A stretch of 64,000 nt of DNA, taken from assembly GCA_963780825.1 (NCBI GenBank), contig CAWADL010000014.1:62001-126000 (forward strand), in the 5' to 3' direction. Under the pieces are notes generated by a model. It was not told the origin of the DNA. It searched no databases and worked only from the letters and a program-made list of their open reading frames with translations. The stretch is from Roseiarcus sp963780825 (GTDB lineage Bacteria; Pseudomonadota; Alphaproteobacteria; Rhizobiales; Beijerinckiaceae). The translations under genes and the position numbers were made by a program. Position 1 is the first letter of the stretch. Every line of letters starts with the position of its first letter. Of the stretch, positions 20,022 to 28,660 are shown one piece after another.

Positions 20022-20149
20022 GCGGGCGCCTCCAACAGGCGCCGTCATTGCAAGCGCCGCGTCTCGCCTCACCGCTGGATGGTTTCGCTGACGGGGTTGG
20101 CGATGACGCTGTTAGGATCACAGAAAGCGGATTCGCGCAATGCGCGCCT

Positions 20150-20242
20150 GTAGCCGCGGTCGTTGACCGCGGTGGTCGTGAGATCGCCGCTTGCCAGGCA
20201 ACAGTCGATCACGGGGAAACCGCGGTCAACGACCGCGGCTAC
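20150..20242. repeat. Repeat family A, copy 1
   Basis: It begins GTAGCCGCGGTCGTTGACC and ends with the reverse complement (GGTCAACGACCGCGGCTAC), with a spacer of about 45 bases. Each arm is itself a hairpin (GCGGTC-gtt-GACCGC). It sits between the convergent-side ends of the dehydrogenase and lspA genes. Confidence 0.85.
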
Positions 20243-20252
20243 ATGGGCCGGG

Positions 20253-20747
20253 CTACGTTGCGCGTTGCGGCGTGAAGACCGTCTCGATGACCAGCAGCGC
20301 GACACCGGCGCTGATCGCGGCGTCCGCCACGTTGAACACGAAGAACTGCCGGCCCAGCGCGTGGAGGTCGAGAAAATCGACTACCGCGCCGTAGGCCGCG
20401 CGATCCGCGGCGTTGCCGAGCGCTCCGCCGATGATCAGCCCAAGCCCCAGGGCGGTCAGCGGCGTTTTCGCGCGCCACAGCCATGCGGCGAGGATGGCGC
20501 TGACGACGAGCGAAAAGGCGGTGAGCAGCGCCGCGCCGAGGGCGCCGTTCTGCGTGAGCAGGCTGAACGAGACGCCGCGGTTGTAGCGCAGCGCTAGATC
20601 GAGGAACGGCGCGAGCGGGCCGCCAGTCAGCGTCCCGTCAGCAAAACCGTGCGTCACGAAATATTTGCTCGCCTGGTCGAGGACGATTGCAAATATAGCC
20701 GCGATGGCGCCAAGCGATCGCGGCGTCACGCCGCGCGGGCTTTCCAT
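20253..20747 (-). CDS. lspA: Lipoprotein signal peptidase (signal peptidase II)
   Basis: 164 residues with four transmembrane segments and both catalytic motifs: GGALGNAADR (Asp near residue 115) and FVFNVADAAIS (second Asp near 140). LspA cleaves the signal peptide of diacylglyceryl-prolipoproteins in the inner membrane. ATG 20747 is chosen: it overlaps the end of ileS by 22 bases, and the ileS-lspA order is a common one. Intact. Confidence 0.93.
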   Translation of the reverse strand: MESPRGVTPRSLGAIAAIFAIVLDQASKYFVTHGFADGTLTGGPLAPFLDLALRYNRGVSFSLLTQNGALGAALLTAFSLVVSAILAAWLWRAKTPLTALGLGLIIGGALGNAADRAAYGAVVDFLDLHALGRQFFVFNVADAAISAGVALLVIETVFTPQRAT

Positions 20748-23699
20748 TCGCGCAAAGCTTTGGCGTCGCGCGGCGTCACATCGGGGTATTCGGGGTCGGC
20801 GGTCGCGGGATCGAAATAGCGCCAGGAGCGGGCGCATTTGATCCCCTTGGCGCGCTCCACCACCACGGCGGCGCCGGGCGCGTCGCTATGGCGGAAGGCG
20901 CCTTCCGGCGCGGGCCCGTCGACGATTGTGAGATCGGAGGTGATGCAGACCTCGGCAAAATCGACGTCTTTCAGCGCTTCGCGCCATTTCGCATCTTCGA
21001 GATAAAGCACCGGGTGCGCCTCGAGCGAAGAGCCGATGGTTTTTCCCGCGCGCTCGATCTCGATCGCGCCGGTCACTACGGAGCGCAACCTGCGAAGCTC
21101 CGCCCATTGCGCGGCAAGATCGGGCTTGAGGAAGTTTTGCGAGACTTTTGGGAACAGTTCGAGATGCACCGAGGCGCCTTCTGGATGGCGCGAGCCCCAA
21201 GCTTCTTCGGCGGTGAACACCAGGATCGGCGCCAACCAGACCGTTACCGCGCCAAATATCCGCTCGATCACTTCAAGCGAGCCGAGGCGTTTGATGCTGA
21301 GCCTCGGCTCGCAATAGAGCGCATCCTTGCGGATGTCGAAATAGAACGCCGAAAGATCGGTGTTGAGGAAGGCCGACAGCATCGAGACGACGCGCGCGAA
21401 ATCGAAATCCGCGTAGGCTTTGCGCACCTCGCCGTCGAGCTCGGCGAGCTTGTGCAGCATGAGCCGCTCGAGCGGCTGCATCATCGAGAACGGCATCGTG
21501 TGCATGCGATCGTAGTGCGCGAGCGTGCCGAGCATCCAGCGCAGCGTGTTGCGCAGCTTGCGGTAATTGTCGCTCACCATTTTCAGGATGTCGGGCCCGA
21601 TACGCTGATCGTCGGCATAGTCGGTGCTCGCCACCCAAAGCCGGAGGATGTCGGCGCCGGAGGCTTTGATCACGTCCTGCGGGAAGACCTGGTTGCCGAG
21701 CGACTTTGATTGCTTGCGGCCCTTCTCGTCGAGCGTGAAGCCGTGCGTCAGCACGATGTCGAAGGGAGCGCGGCCGCGCGTGCCGCAGCTTTCGAGCAAC
21801 GAAGCCTGGAACCAGCCGCGATGCTGATCCGAGCCTTCGAGATACATCACCTCGTCGTCGCCGCCGTCGACCTTGCGATGGATGCCGGCGAGGCCGGGGA
21901 AGTGGACCGGGTCCTCCAGCACGAAGGCGTGGGTCGAGCCGGAGTCGAACCAGACGTCGAGGATGTCGTCGACCTTCTCATATTCGGCTGGGTCATAGTC
22001 CGGGCGCGAGAAAGCGCGCGGCGGCGCCCTCGGCGTACCAGGCGTCGGCGCCTTCTTGCTCGAAGGCGTCGGCGATGCGTTGGTTGACGGCTTCGTTGAT
22101 GAGCGGCTCGTGTTCGCCCTTCTTGACGAACATGGCGATCGGCACGCCCCAGGCGCGCTGGCGGCTCATCACCCAATCCGGCTTGGCGTTGACCATGCCG
22201 CGGATGCGGTTCTCGCCGGTGGCCGGAACCCAGCGGGTTTCGCCGATTGCTTTGAGCGCCGTCTCGCGCAGCGAGGGTTTGTCGCCGATGGGCTTGTCCA
22301 TCGCGATGAACCATTGCGGCGTGTTGCGGAAGATGACCGGCTTCTTCGAGCGCCAGGAATGCGGATACTGATGCTTCAGTTTGCCGCGCGCGAGCAGGTT
22401 GCCGGCCGCGATCAGGGCGCTGATGACGGCTTCGTTGGCGTCGCCGCGTCTCGCCCTTGTCGGTGAGCACGCGCTTGCCCTCGAAGCCCGGGGCGTCGGC
22501 GGTGTAGACGCCGTTTTCGTCGACGGTGTAGGGGATGCGGGTGTCGATGCCGCGCTCGCGCAGCAGCGCGGCTCTGACGCCATCCAGAGGTCGAAGTCCT
22601 CGCGGCCGTGGCCGGGCGCGGTGTGGACGAAGCCCGTGCCGGCGTCGTCGGTGACGTGGTCGCCGTCGAGCAGGGGGACAGCGAAATTGTAACCGTCGTC
22701 GAGGCCGCGAAGCGGATGCGCGCAGGTTGTCCGGCCGCAAGCTCGCCGGCGGCGACGTCGCGCACGCGCTCAAAGTGCGTCGACCTTCACTGCTTGAACA
22801 CGCTCTCGGCCAGTGTGTCTGCCAAGAATGTAGACGGCGCCCGGCTTCGCCCAATTGCCTTCTGGCGCCTCGGTCACGCGGTAAGGCGCCATAGGCGATG
22901 CGGTTGCGAGAACGCGATCGCGCGATTGCCCGGGATGGTCCAGGGCGTCGTCGTCCAGATGACACCGATCGGCGTTCATCACGCGAGCATCCGCCGCTCA
23001 GTCTCGGCCTGAGCTCACGACCGGGAAACGCCACGAACACCGTATCGCTCGTATGGTCCTCGTACTCGACCTCCGCCTCGGCCAGCGCCGTCTTCTCGAC
23101 CACGCTCCACATCACCGGCTTCGAGCCGCGATAGAGCAGCCGTTGGCCGCATATTTGTGGATCTCGCGCGCGATCTGCGCCTCGGCCGGAAAGCTCATCG
23201 TCGAGTAGGGATGATCCCAGTCGCCGAACCCGCCGAGCCGCTTGAACTCCTCGCGCTGGATGTCGAGCCATTTCTCGGCGTAGGCGCGGCACTCCTGGCG
23301 GAAGGCGATCATCGCGGCGGGATCGCGCAAGTCGGGCTTCGCCTTGCCCTTCGCGCGATAGTTCTCCTCCTCGACCTTCCATTCGATCGGCAGGCCGTGG
23401 CAGTCCCAGCCCGGCACGTAGTTGGAGTCCTTGCCGAGCATCTGCTGCGAGCGGACGACCAGATCCTTCAGCATCTTGTTGAGCGCCGTGCCGATATGGA
23501 TGTTGCCGTTGGCGTAGGGCGGCCCGTCGTGCAGCACGAATTTCGGCCGGCCCTGCGCCTGCTTGCGCAACTTGCCGTAAATGTCCGCCTTCGCCCATCT
23601 CGCCAGAATCTCCGGCTCCTTCTGCGGCAGCCCGCCGCGCATCGGGAAGTCGGTCTTCGGCAGAAACAGGGTGTCGGAATAGTCGGCCGGGTCGGTCAT
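20726..23699 (-). CDS. ileS: Isoleucyl-tRNA synthetase (many frame breaks)
   Basis: Pieced together it is about 990 residues, full length for the family. The start is MTDPADYSDTLFLPKTDFPM, then the HIGH-type motif PYANGNIHIGT, the editing-domain segment VIWTTTPWTIPGNRAIAF, GFVHTAPGHGREDF-type sequence, WFIAMDKPIGDK, DVWFDSGS, and the KMSKS-type motif KQSKSLGN. From 23699 to about 23145 and from 21922 to 20726 the frame is clean. Between them at least eight shifts occur (near 23140, 23030, 22980, 22890, 22770, 22600, 22450, 22000). Because ileS is essential and every fragment matches, these are almost certainly base-calling errors. It charges tRNA-Ile in the cytoplasm. Confidence 0.9.
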
Positions 23700-23862
23700 G
23701 GGCTCGGGGGATGGCGTGGGGAAACGAGCCCGCGCCTTAGAGGATTCCCCGGGAAACTGCAAAGATCGGCGATTTGCAGTATTGTCGCGGATTGAAAATC
23801 TCGCCGGCGCCGCAAAATCGGAAAGAAACGCGCATATGGAGCATGGCGACGATGCCTCAACT

Positions 23863-24118
23863 ATGCGCGAGCCGAGACAGCCGGGCCAAAGTCGCTGCCC
23901 GGATTTCCAGACGCCAAGCGAGCTAAGATTAAGACACCGGTCCAACACGGACGCGGGATGCGCGTTAGATGGAAGGACAAGGATGGCGCGATCTACGAGT
24001 GGGATTATGCGCATGGGACTGTGGAAAAATATAACAGCAGGGGTCATCACCAAGGCGAATTTGATCCCTATAGTGGTAGGCAATTGAAGCCCGCTTCGCC
24101 GGCGCGGAGGGTTGAGCC
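23863..24118 (+). CDS. Small colicin-E3-type cytotoxic RNase (one missing base)
   Basis: The visible C-terminal domain carries RWKDKDGAIYEWDYAHG then TVEKYNSRGHHQGEFDP, a close match to the colicin E3 16S-rRNase fold (Pfam Cytotoxic). The Asp, His and Glu of its catalytic triad are conserved in WD-x2-H-x3-E. From ATG 23863 the frame reads MREPRQPGQ and, after adding one A to the AAA run at 23888-23890, continues KSLPGFPDAKRAKIKTPVQ, a typical linker of small stand-alone members, giving about 85 residues. ATG 23836 is an alternative start. No receptor or translocation domain is present. The stop is 1 base from the next ATG, a probable immunity gene. Confidence 0.7.
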
Positions 24119-24119
24119 A

Positions 24120-24375
24120 TGATGCGCGGACTATCGCGACAAATTGTCGGTTACGACCCGGAAACGAATCTGTTGCTGTCGAATATATGATTCCATCAGA
24201 CAGATGGAAAGAAGTCACCGACCTGGTAAAACACGACCAGGAGGACCCGGAATACGTCTACGCCTATCCCCTTGGTATTGACGTAGCGGATAATTTAATT
24301 CGGATGCTTGGGAAGCGCGGCGATCAAAGCCTCAATTATTTCCTAGAGTGCTACTTAGTCTTAGGCTCCACTTAA
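24120..24375 (+). CDS. Probable immunity protein for the E3-type cytotoxin, DUF7683-like (one extra base)
   Basis: From ATG 24120 the frame reads MMRGLSRQIVGYDPETNLL and, after removal of one base near 24175-24180, continues VEYMIPSDRWKEVTDL. It later has DPEYVYAYPLGIDVAD and YFLECY near the end, about 85 residues in all. The layout (acidic, with a YxxYPL segment and a terminal YFLEC) resembles DUF7683-type immunity proteins that accompany this toxin class. The identity of the family is from memory and only moderately sure. Position directly behind the toxin is the stronger argument. Confidence 0.5.
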
Positions 24376-24414
24376 GGCCAAATTTTCGTAAGTGGGGCAG
24401 ATCTCCGGGCGATT

Positions 24415-24508
24415 GTACCGCGGACTCCAGTCCGCCGGTGGTCAAGAGATCGCGCTTAGCGGAGAAAGAGCCGATCACAGGAGACCGCGATCTGGAGATC
24501 GCGGCTAC
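24415..24508. repeat. Repeat family A, divergent copy
   Basis: The left arm has hairpin CGGACTCCAGTCCG and the right arm CGATCTGGAGATCG, ending GCGGCTAC. The stems differ in sequence from the other copies but keep base pairing. Confidence 0.6.
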
Positions 24509-24591
24509 AGCGCGCCCGGAGATCTGCCTCGCTTACAAAGTTTCGAGTGAACTATCCTGCTATCCGTTTGGCGGCGCGCCGTGGAAAATAC

Positions 24592-24619
24592 GTGACTTTC
24601 GTCAATTGACGCGTATAGT
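24592..24619 (+). promoter_or_regulatory. Promoter and autorepression operator of the Xre/RES pair
   Basis: A -10 like TATAGT (24614-24619) lies 16 bases from GTGACT (24592-24597). Between them is a perfect 12-base palindrome CGTCAATTGACG (24600-24611), placed where binding by the Xre antitoxin would block RNA polymerase. Confidence 0.55.
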
Positions 24620-24640
24620 TGGTGTCAGGAGATGAACGAC

Positions 24641-25084
24641 ATGATTCGAACACGCGCGAAGGCGACCGCGCGGGCTTTGCCGCAGTCGGGCGAGCTACAA
24701 ACCTTCGCCGCCGAATCCGAGCGTGCGCGCCTTACTGGCGCGGGCGTGAAGGCGTTCCGCGCCCTTGCGGAGCGTTGGAAACTATCCAACACCGAGGCCG
24801 CCGACCTGCTCGGCGTTTCCGGCAGCACGTGGGATCGGATCAAGCGAAAAGCCTGGGACGGGACACTGAGCCAGGATCAACTGACGCGGATTTCCGCGCT
24901 CGTCGGCGTATTCAAAGGTCTGCATTTGCTGTTCTCCGACCAGATGTCCGACGAGTGGCCGAGATTGCCGAACAAGGGGCCGATCTTTGCCCGCGCGACC
25001 CCGATTGAAGCCATGATCGAGGGCGGTATTCCGCGAATGCTCGAGGTTCGCCGCTACGTCGATGCAGTCCGCGGCGGGCTTTAG
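24641..25084 (+). CDS. Xre/MbcA/ParS-type antitoxin
   Basis: 147 residues. It has an N-terminal helix-turn-helix (NTEAADLLGVSGSTWDRIKR near residues 45-65) and a C-terminal toxin-binding domain (TPIEAMIEGGIPRMLEVRRYVDAV). AGGAG at 24627-24631 is too close to the ATG at 24632 and ideally spaced for ATG 24641, which is used here. The stop TAG shares its last base with the toxin's GTG. In known pairs this protein both neutralises the RES toxin and represses the operon. Confidence 0.85.
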   Translation: MIRTRAKATARALPQSGELQTFAAESERARLTGAGVKAFRALAERWKLSNTEAADLLGVSGSTWDRIKRKAWDGTLSQDQLTRISALVGVFKGLHLLFSDQMSDEWPRLPNKGPIFARATPIEAMIEGGIPRMLEVRRYVDAVRGGL

Positions 25085-25770
25085 TGCTCGATGGCCCGCC
25101 CGTCGTCCGGGAGGCGTTTCCGAGAACGGTGCGGCTTGTCTCGACGGCGAACCGCCGGCCGTCGATCCTCAAGCTTCTGGTCGAGGACCAAGACCTTGCT
25201 GACCTCTCGGAAATCGAAGGCGCGACGAGCGCGCGGCTGATCGCTCAGGACAGGGGAATCGAGGGGCTCAGCGCTCGCGAACTGATTTTCGGAATGCCGC
25301 ATGCCTCGTTCATAAACGCGGCGTTTGCCTATTCGAAACCCCGGGAATTGAACCGCTTTAATGGGCCGGGCCGCGGCGCCTGGTACGCGGCGCTCGACGC
25401 GGAGACATGTCTCAAGGAAGTCGTTTTCCATATGACTGAATTCTTGGGCCGGAGCGGAAAATACGAGGCTGTGGTCGAATACATGGAGTTATTCGCGAGC
25501 ATGGCCGGCGCCTTCGTCGATCTGCGGCAGGCGCCGGATCATGCGAGCCTGGATCCGGACCCTTCCGTCGGCTACCCCATAGGCAACGCCTTGGCCGACG
25601 CCGTGCGCGCCGCGGGACACAACGGCATTATCTATCCCTCGATCAGGCATTTGGGCGGTACCTGTTTTGCAGCGCTGTGGCCGCACGCGGTTCAATCGGT
25701 CGCGCAGGGCGATATCTATCGGATTGTCTGGTCGGGCGACCACGATCCGAGCGTCGCGAAGGTGACCTGA
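25084..25770 (+). CDS. RES-domain toxin
   Basis: 228 residues with the RES family residues: Arg in NRFNGPGRGAWYAA (near 98), Glu in CLKEVVFHM (near 117), and Ser-Arg-His-x-GG in YPSIRHLGGTC (near 195). RES toxins act on NAD+ (hydrolysis/phosphorolysis or ADP-ribosyl transfer) and stop growth until neutralised. GTG start coupled to the Xre antitoxin. Intact, so this module could be active. Confidence 0.85.
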   Translation: MLDGPPVVREAFPRTVRLVSTANRRPSILKLLVEDQDLADLSEIEGATSARLIAQDRGIEGLSARELIFGMPHASFINAAFAYSKPRELNRFNGPGRGAWYAALDAETCLKEVVFHMTEFLGRSGKYEAVVEYMELFASMAGAFVDLRQAPDHASLDPDPSVGYPIGNALADAVRAAGHNGIIYPSIRHLGGTCFAALWPHAVQSVAQGDIYRIVWSGDHDPSVAKVT

Positions 25771-25815
25771 GAAGACGAGGCGCGCTCCTGGGACCGCGGG
25801 CGGACCCACACATAC

Positions 25816-26011
25816 GCGCTAACTTAGGGCAATTTTCTATAGATTTGAACCGCTTACTTAGGTGTCATCCCCGCGAAAGCGGGGATCCAGGGGCTACACG
25901 ACGTGCGCTTCGGCGTGTTGGCCACACGACGTGCAGCGGCCCCTGGATCCCCGCTTTCGCGGGGATGACAGCAAACCTTTGAATTTAATAGGTAATCGCC
26001 TAAGTTAGCGC
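25816..26011. repeat. Composite repeat: family D palindrome inside a longer inverted repeat (family H)
   Basis: The outer ends are GCGCTAACTTAGGGC (25816-25830) and GCCTAAGTTAGCGC (25998-26011), with looser pairing inward. The centre, 25863-25970, is a 108-base family D palindrome (TGTCATCCCCGCG ... CGCGGGGATGACA) also present at 52606-52713. The whole 25771-26092 stretch has no gene; a partial family F arm (CTCCTGGGACCGCGGG) lies at 25788-25803. Confidence 0.75.
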
Positions 26012-26092
26012 CTATGGGCGTCGCGCACGCTCTTGCGGTCGGGCGTCGGCGGTCCCAGGGCGGCGGCGCTTAACTCAGCTTTATCTCGCATC

Positions 26093-27676
26093 ATGGCAAG
26101 TTGGGGCATGTCTCTCGCCGCGCCCGCCCTCGCCGAGTCCCGCCCGCGCGAGGCGCTGTCCTACGATCTCGCCCCGCATGCGCTCGCGCTGGCGATGTTT
26201 GCGATCTGCGCGTTCTCGCCGGCCGTCCTCAACGACGGCGATACCTGGTCGCATATCGCGACCGGCGACTGGATCCTTGCGCATCAGTCTGTCCCGCACG
26301 CGGATCCGTTCACGTTCAGCGTCGCGGGGAAGCCTTGGACGGCGCACGAGTGGCTGTCCGAGCTGTTGCTCGCGCTGGCCTATCGGGCAGGCGGCTTCAT
26401 CGGCGTATCGCTGCTGACCGGCCTCGCAGCTGCAGCGGCGATGTTTGTCGTCATGCGGCGCGTCGCGAAGGATCTTGGCGGCCCGGCTCTGCCCGCTGTC
26501 GGCGTCATTGCGCTGATCATGTTGGCGCCGAGCCTGCTGGCGCGGCCGCACATTCTCGCCCTGCCGATCTTCGCGCTCTACGTCGATGCGCTCTTCGCCG
26601 CGCGCGCGGAAAACCGCGCGCCGCCGCTGGCCGCGGCGCTGCTGATGACGCTTTGGGCTAACCTGCACGGCGGCTTTGCTTTCGGGCTAGCGCTTGTGGC
26701 GCCGTTCGCGCTGGAGGCCGTCGTCGCGGCGAATGTCGGTCAGCGCACGGCCGCCGCGCGCGACTGGGCTTTGTTCGGCGCGGCCTCGCTGGTTGCGGCG
26801 GCGGTCAATCCGTTCGGGATCGAGGGGCTTCTGTTCCCGGTGCGGCTGATGGGCCTGCACGCGCTGGCGCAGATCAACGAATGGGGCCCGGAGTCCTTTG
26901 CGCATCCCAATGCGCTCGAACTGGCGCTGCTCGGGCTGATCGGGATGGCGCTGACCCGGCCGCTGCGGGTTGCGCCGCTGCGGCTCGTCGTGCTGATCGG
27001 TCTGCTGCATATGTCGCTCGCGCATTCGCGCCATGAACTGCTGCTCGCCATCGTCGCGCCGATGCTGCTGGCGCGGCCCTTGGCGGAGGCGCTGCGGACC
27101 CCCTCCCCCCTTGTGGGGGAGGGTTGGGGTGGGGGGTTGCTGCAAGCGGCGCCATTTCAAGGTGGTCGCGTCCAAGTCGAGCCGACCCCCCTCCCTAACC
27201 CTCCCCCACAAGGGGGGAGGGAATCAGCGCCCGACCGAGCCCGGCAGGTTGCTCCCAGCACGGCCCTCGCTGGATTGCTTGCGGCGGTGCTGGCGCTCTC
27301 GGTCGTGCGCTTCTTCCTACCCGCGCCGGCTTCGCCGCCGTTCGCGTCTACCCAAGCCGCGCTCGCGGCTCTGCCCGCCGATCTGAAATCGAAGCCCGTC
27401 CTCAACGGCTATGCCTTCGGCGGCTACCTCATCTTCGAGGGCATAAAGCCTTACGTCGACGGTCGCGCCGACCTGTTCGGCGACGCGTTCCTCGCCGACT
27501 ACGCCCGCATCGCGCGCGGCGAGCGCGAGCCGCTCGACGCGGTGCTGGCGCAAGATCACATCGCCTGGACGATGTTCGCCCCCGGGCAGGGCGCGGTCGC
27601 GGCGATGGACGCGGCGCCCGGCTGGCGGCGCGTTTACGCCGATCGGATGGTCGTGGTGCACGCGCGCGCGGACTGA
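26093..27676 (+). CDS. GT-C-like integral membrane protein with an in-frame repeat insertion
   Basis: About 527 residues from ATG 26093 (ATG 26108 also possible). The first periplasmic loop has NDGDTWSHIATGDWILAHQ and PFTFSVAGKPWTAHEWLSE, a pattern of uncharacterised GT-C/mannosyltransferase-like proteins. About ten transmembrane helices follow, then a short soluble tail (GYAFGGYLIFEGIKPYVDGR, DLFGDAFLADYARI). Residues about 337-378 (SPLVGEGWGGG ... PNPPPQGGRES) are translated repeat sequence inserted between two helices without breaking the frame. Function unknown; transfer of a lipid-linked sugar is a guess from the fold. Confidence 0.7.
   Translation: MASWGMSLAAPALAESRPREALSYDLAPHALALAMFAICAFSPAVLNDGDTWSHIATGDWILAHQSVPHADPFTFSVAGKPWTAHEWLSELLLALAYRAGGFIGVSLLTGLAAAAAMFVVMRRVAKDLGGPALPAVGVIALIMLAPSLLARPHILALPIFALYVDALFAARAENRAPPLAAALLMTLWANLHGGFAFGLALVAPFALEAVVAANVGQRTAAARDWALFGAASLVAAAVNPFGIEGLLFPVRLMGLHALAQINEWGPESFAHPNALELALLGLIGMALTRPLRVAPLRLVVLIGLLHMSLAHSRHELLLAIVAPMLLARPLAEALRTPSPLVGEGWGGGLLQAAPFQGGRVQVEPTPLPNPPPQGGRESAPDRARQVAPSTALAGLLAAVLALSVVRFFLPAPASPPFASTQAALAALPADLKSKPVLNGYAFGGYLIFEGIKPYVDGRADLFGDAFLADYARIARGEREPLDAVLAQDHIAWTMFAPGQGAVAAMDAAPGWRRVYADRMVVVHARAD
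27099..27221. repeat. Repeat family E, copy 1, inside a coding region
   Basis: The arms CCCTCCCCCCTTGTGGGGGA and CCTCCCCCACAAGGGGGGAG face each other around a 70-80 base centre. The copy is in frame with the surrounding membrane-protein gene. A second copy is at 62891-63013. Confidence 0.8.
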
Positions 27677-27716
27677 GGTAAAGCTTGACCTCTAGGCTCT
27701 GGAGGGATTCGCTGAG

Positions 27717-28577
27717 ATGGCCGAGTGGTCTGAGACTCACACCTTTCTCGACGGCGAGTGGTTCGAAGGCAACAAGCCGATCATGGGTCCTCGCACCCAC
27801 GCTTTGTGGCTAGGCTCCAGCGTGTTCGACGGCGCGCGGGCCTTCGGCGGCGCGACGCCGGACCTCGATAAACATTGCGAGCGGGTCAATCGCTCCGCAA
27901 AGGCCATGTGGCTGAAGCCGATCAAAACCGTCGAGGAGATGATCGAGCTGACGCGCGAGGGTCTGAAAAAGTTCAAGCCGGGCGCGGAGCTCTATATCCG
28001 CCCGATGTACTGGGCCGAGCGCAACGGCGTCGGCTCGGTGCCGCCGGACCCGGAGTTGACGCGCTTCCTGCTGTCGATCTACGAGGCGCCGCTGCCCGAT
28101 CCCGCGAAAGGCATCTCGATCACGCGCTCGAACCTGCAAAAGCCGTTGCCGACCATGGCGCCGGCGGAGGCGAAGGCCGGCTGCCTCTATCCCAACAATG
28201 CCCGCGCGCTGATGCAGGCGCGCACCGAGGGGTTCGACAATTGCCTGATGTTCGACGGGCTCGGCAATATCGCGGAGCTCTCGACCGCCAATGTGTTTCT
28301 CGCCAAGGACGGCGTCGTGAAGACGCCGATCGCCAACGGCTCGTTCCTGAATGGGGTTACGCGCCAGCGGGTCATTGCGCTGCTGCGCTCGGCCGGCGTC
28401 CCCATGCTGGAGGCGACGCTGAGCTACGCCGATTTCGAGACAGCGGATGAGATTTTCGTCGCCGGGAATTTTGGCAAGGTGACGCCGGTGGGGCGCATCG
28501 ACGATCGGATTGTTCAGCCGGGGCCGATGTTCCGCAAAGCGCGAGAATTGTACTGGGACTACGCGTTCTCGCGGTAA
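27717..28577 (+). CDS. ilvE: Branched-chain amino acid aminotransferase
   Basis: 286 residues, fold-type IV PLP enzyme. It has DGARAFGGATPDLDKHCERV, YIRPMYWAERNG, AKAGCLYPNNARALMQA (PLP-lysine region), GLGNIAELSTANVFL and NGVTRQRVIALL, all typical of the alphaproteobacterial branched-chain aminotransferase group. It exchanges amino groups between Leu/Ile/Val and 2-oxoglutarate in the cytoplasm. An RBS (GGAGGG) lies upstream. Intact, monocistronic here. Other class IV transaminases (D-amino acid type) are less likely. Confidence 0.87.
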   Translation: MAEWSETHTFLDGEWFEGNKPIMGPRTHALWLGSSVFDGARAFGGATPDLDKHCERVNRSAKAMWLKPIKTVEEMIELTREGLKKFKPGAELYIRPMYWAERNGVGSVPPDPELTRFLLSIYEAPLPDPAKGISITRSNLQKPLPTMAPAEAKAGCLYPNNARALMQARTEGFDNCLMFDGLGNIAELSTANVFLAKDGVVKTPIANGSFLNGVTRQRVIALLRSAGVPMLEATLSYADFETADEIFVAGNFGKVTPVGRIDDRIVQPGPMFRKARELYWDYAFSR

Positions 28578-28660
28578 GCGCGCTTTTGTGCCTTCGTGGA
28601 ATTCGGGGAAGCCTTTTCACCACAAAGGCACGAAGGTTTTCACGAAGGCGCGAAGTCTCA

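Noticed and set aside
20726..23699. ileS as a real pseudogene
   Set aside because: All fragments together make a full-length, motif-complete synthetase, and the gene is essential unless a second copy exists; read error is simpler.
25863..25970. A short protein encoded by the family D palindrome (HPRESGDP ... WIPAFAGMT)
   Set aside because: This translated string is a well-known by-product of a widespread alphaproteobacterial repeat and is not a gene.
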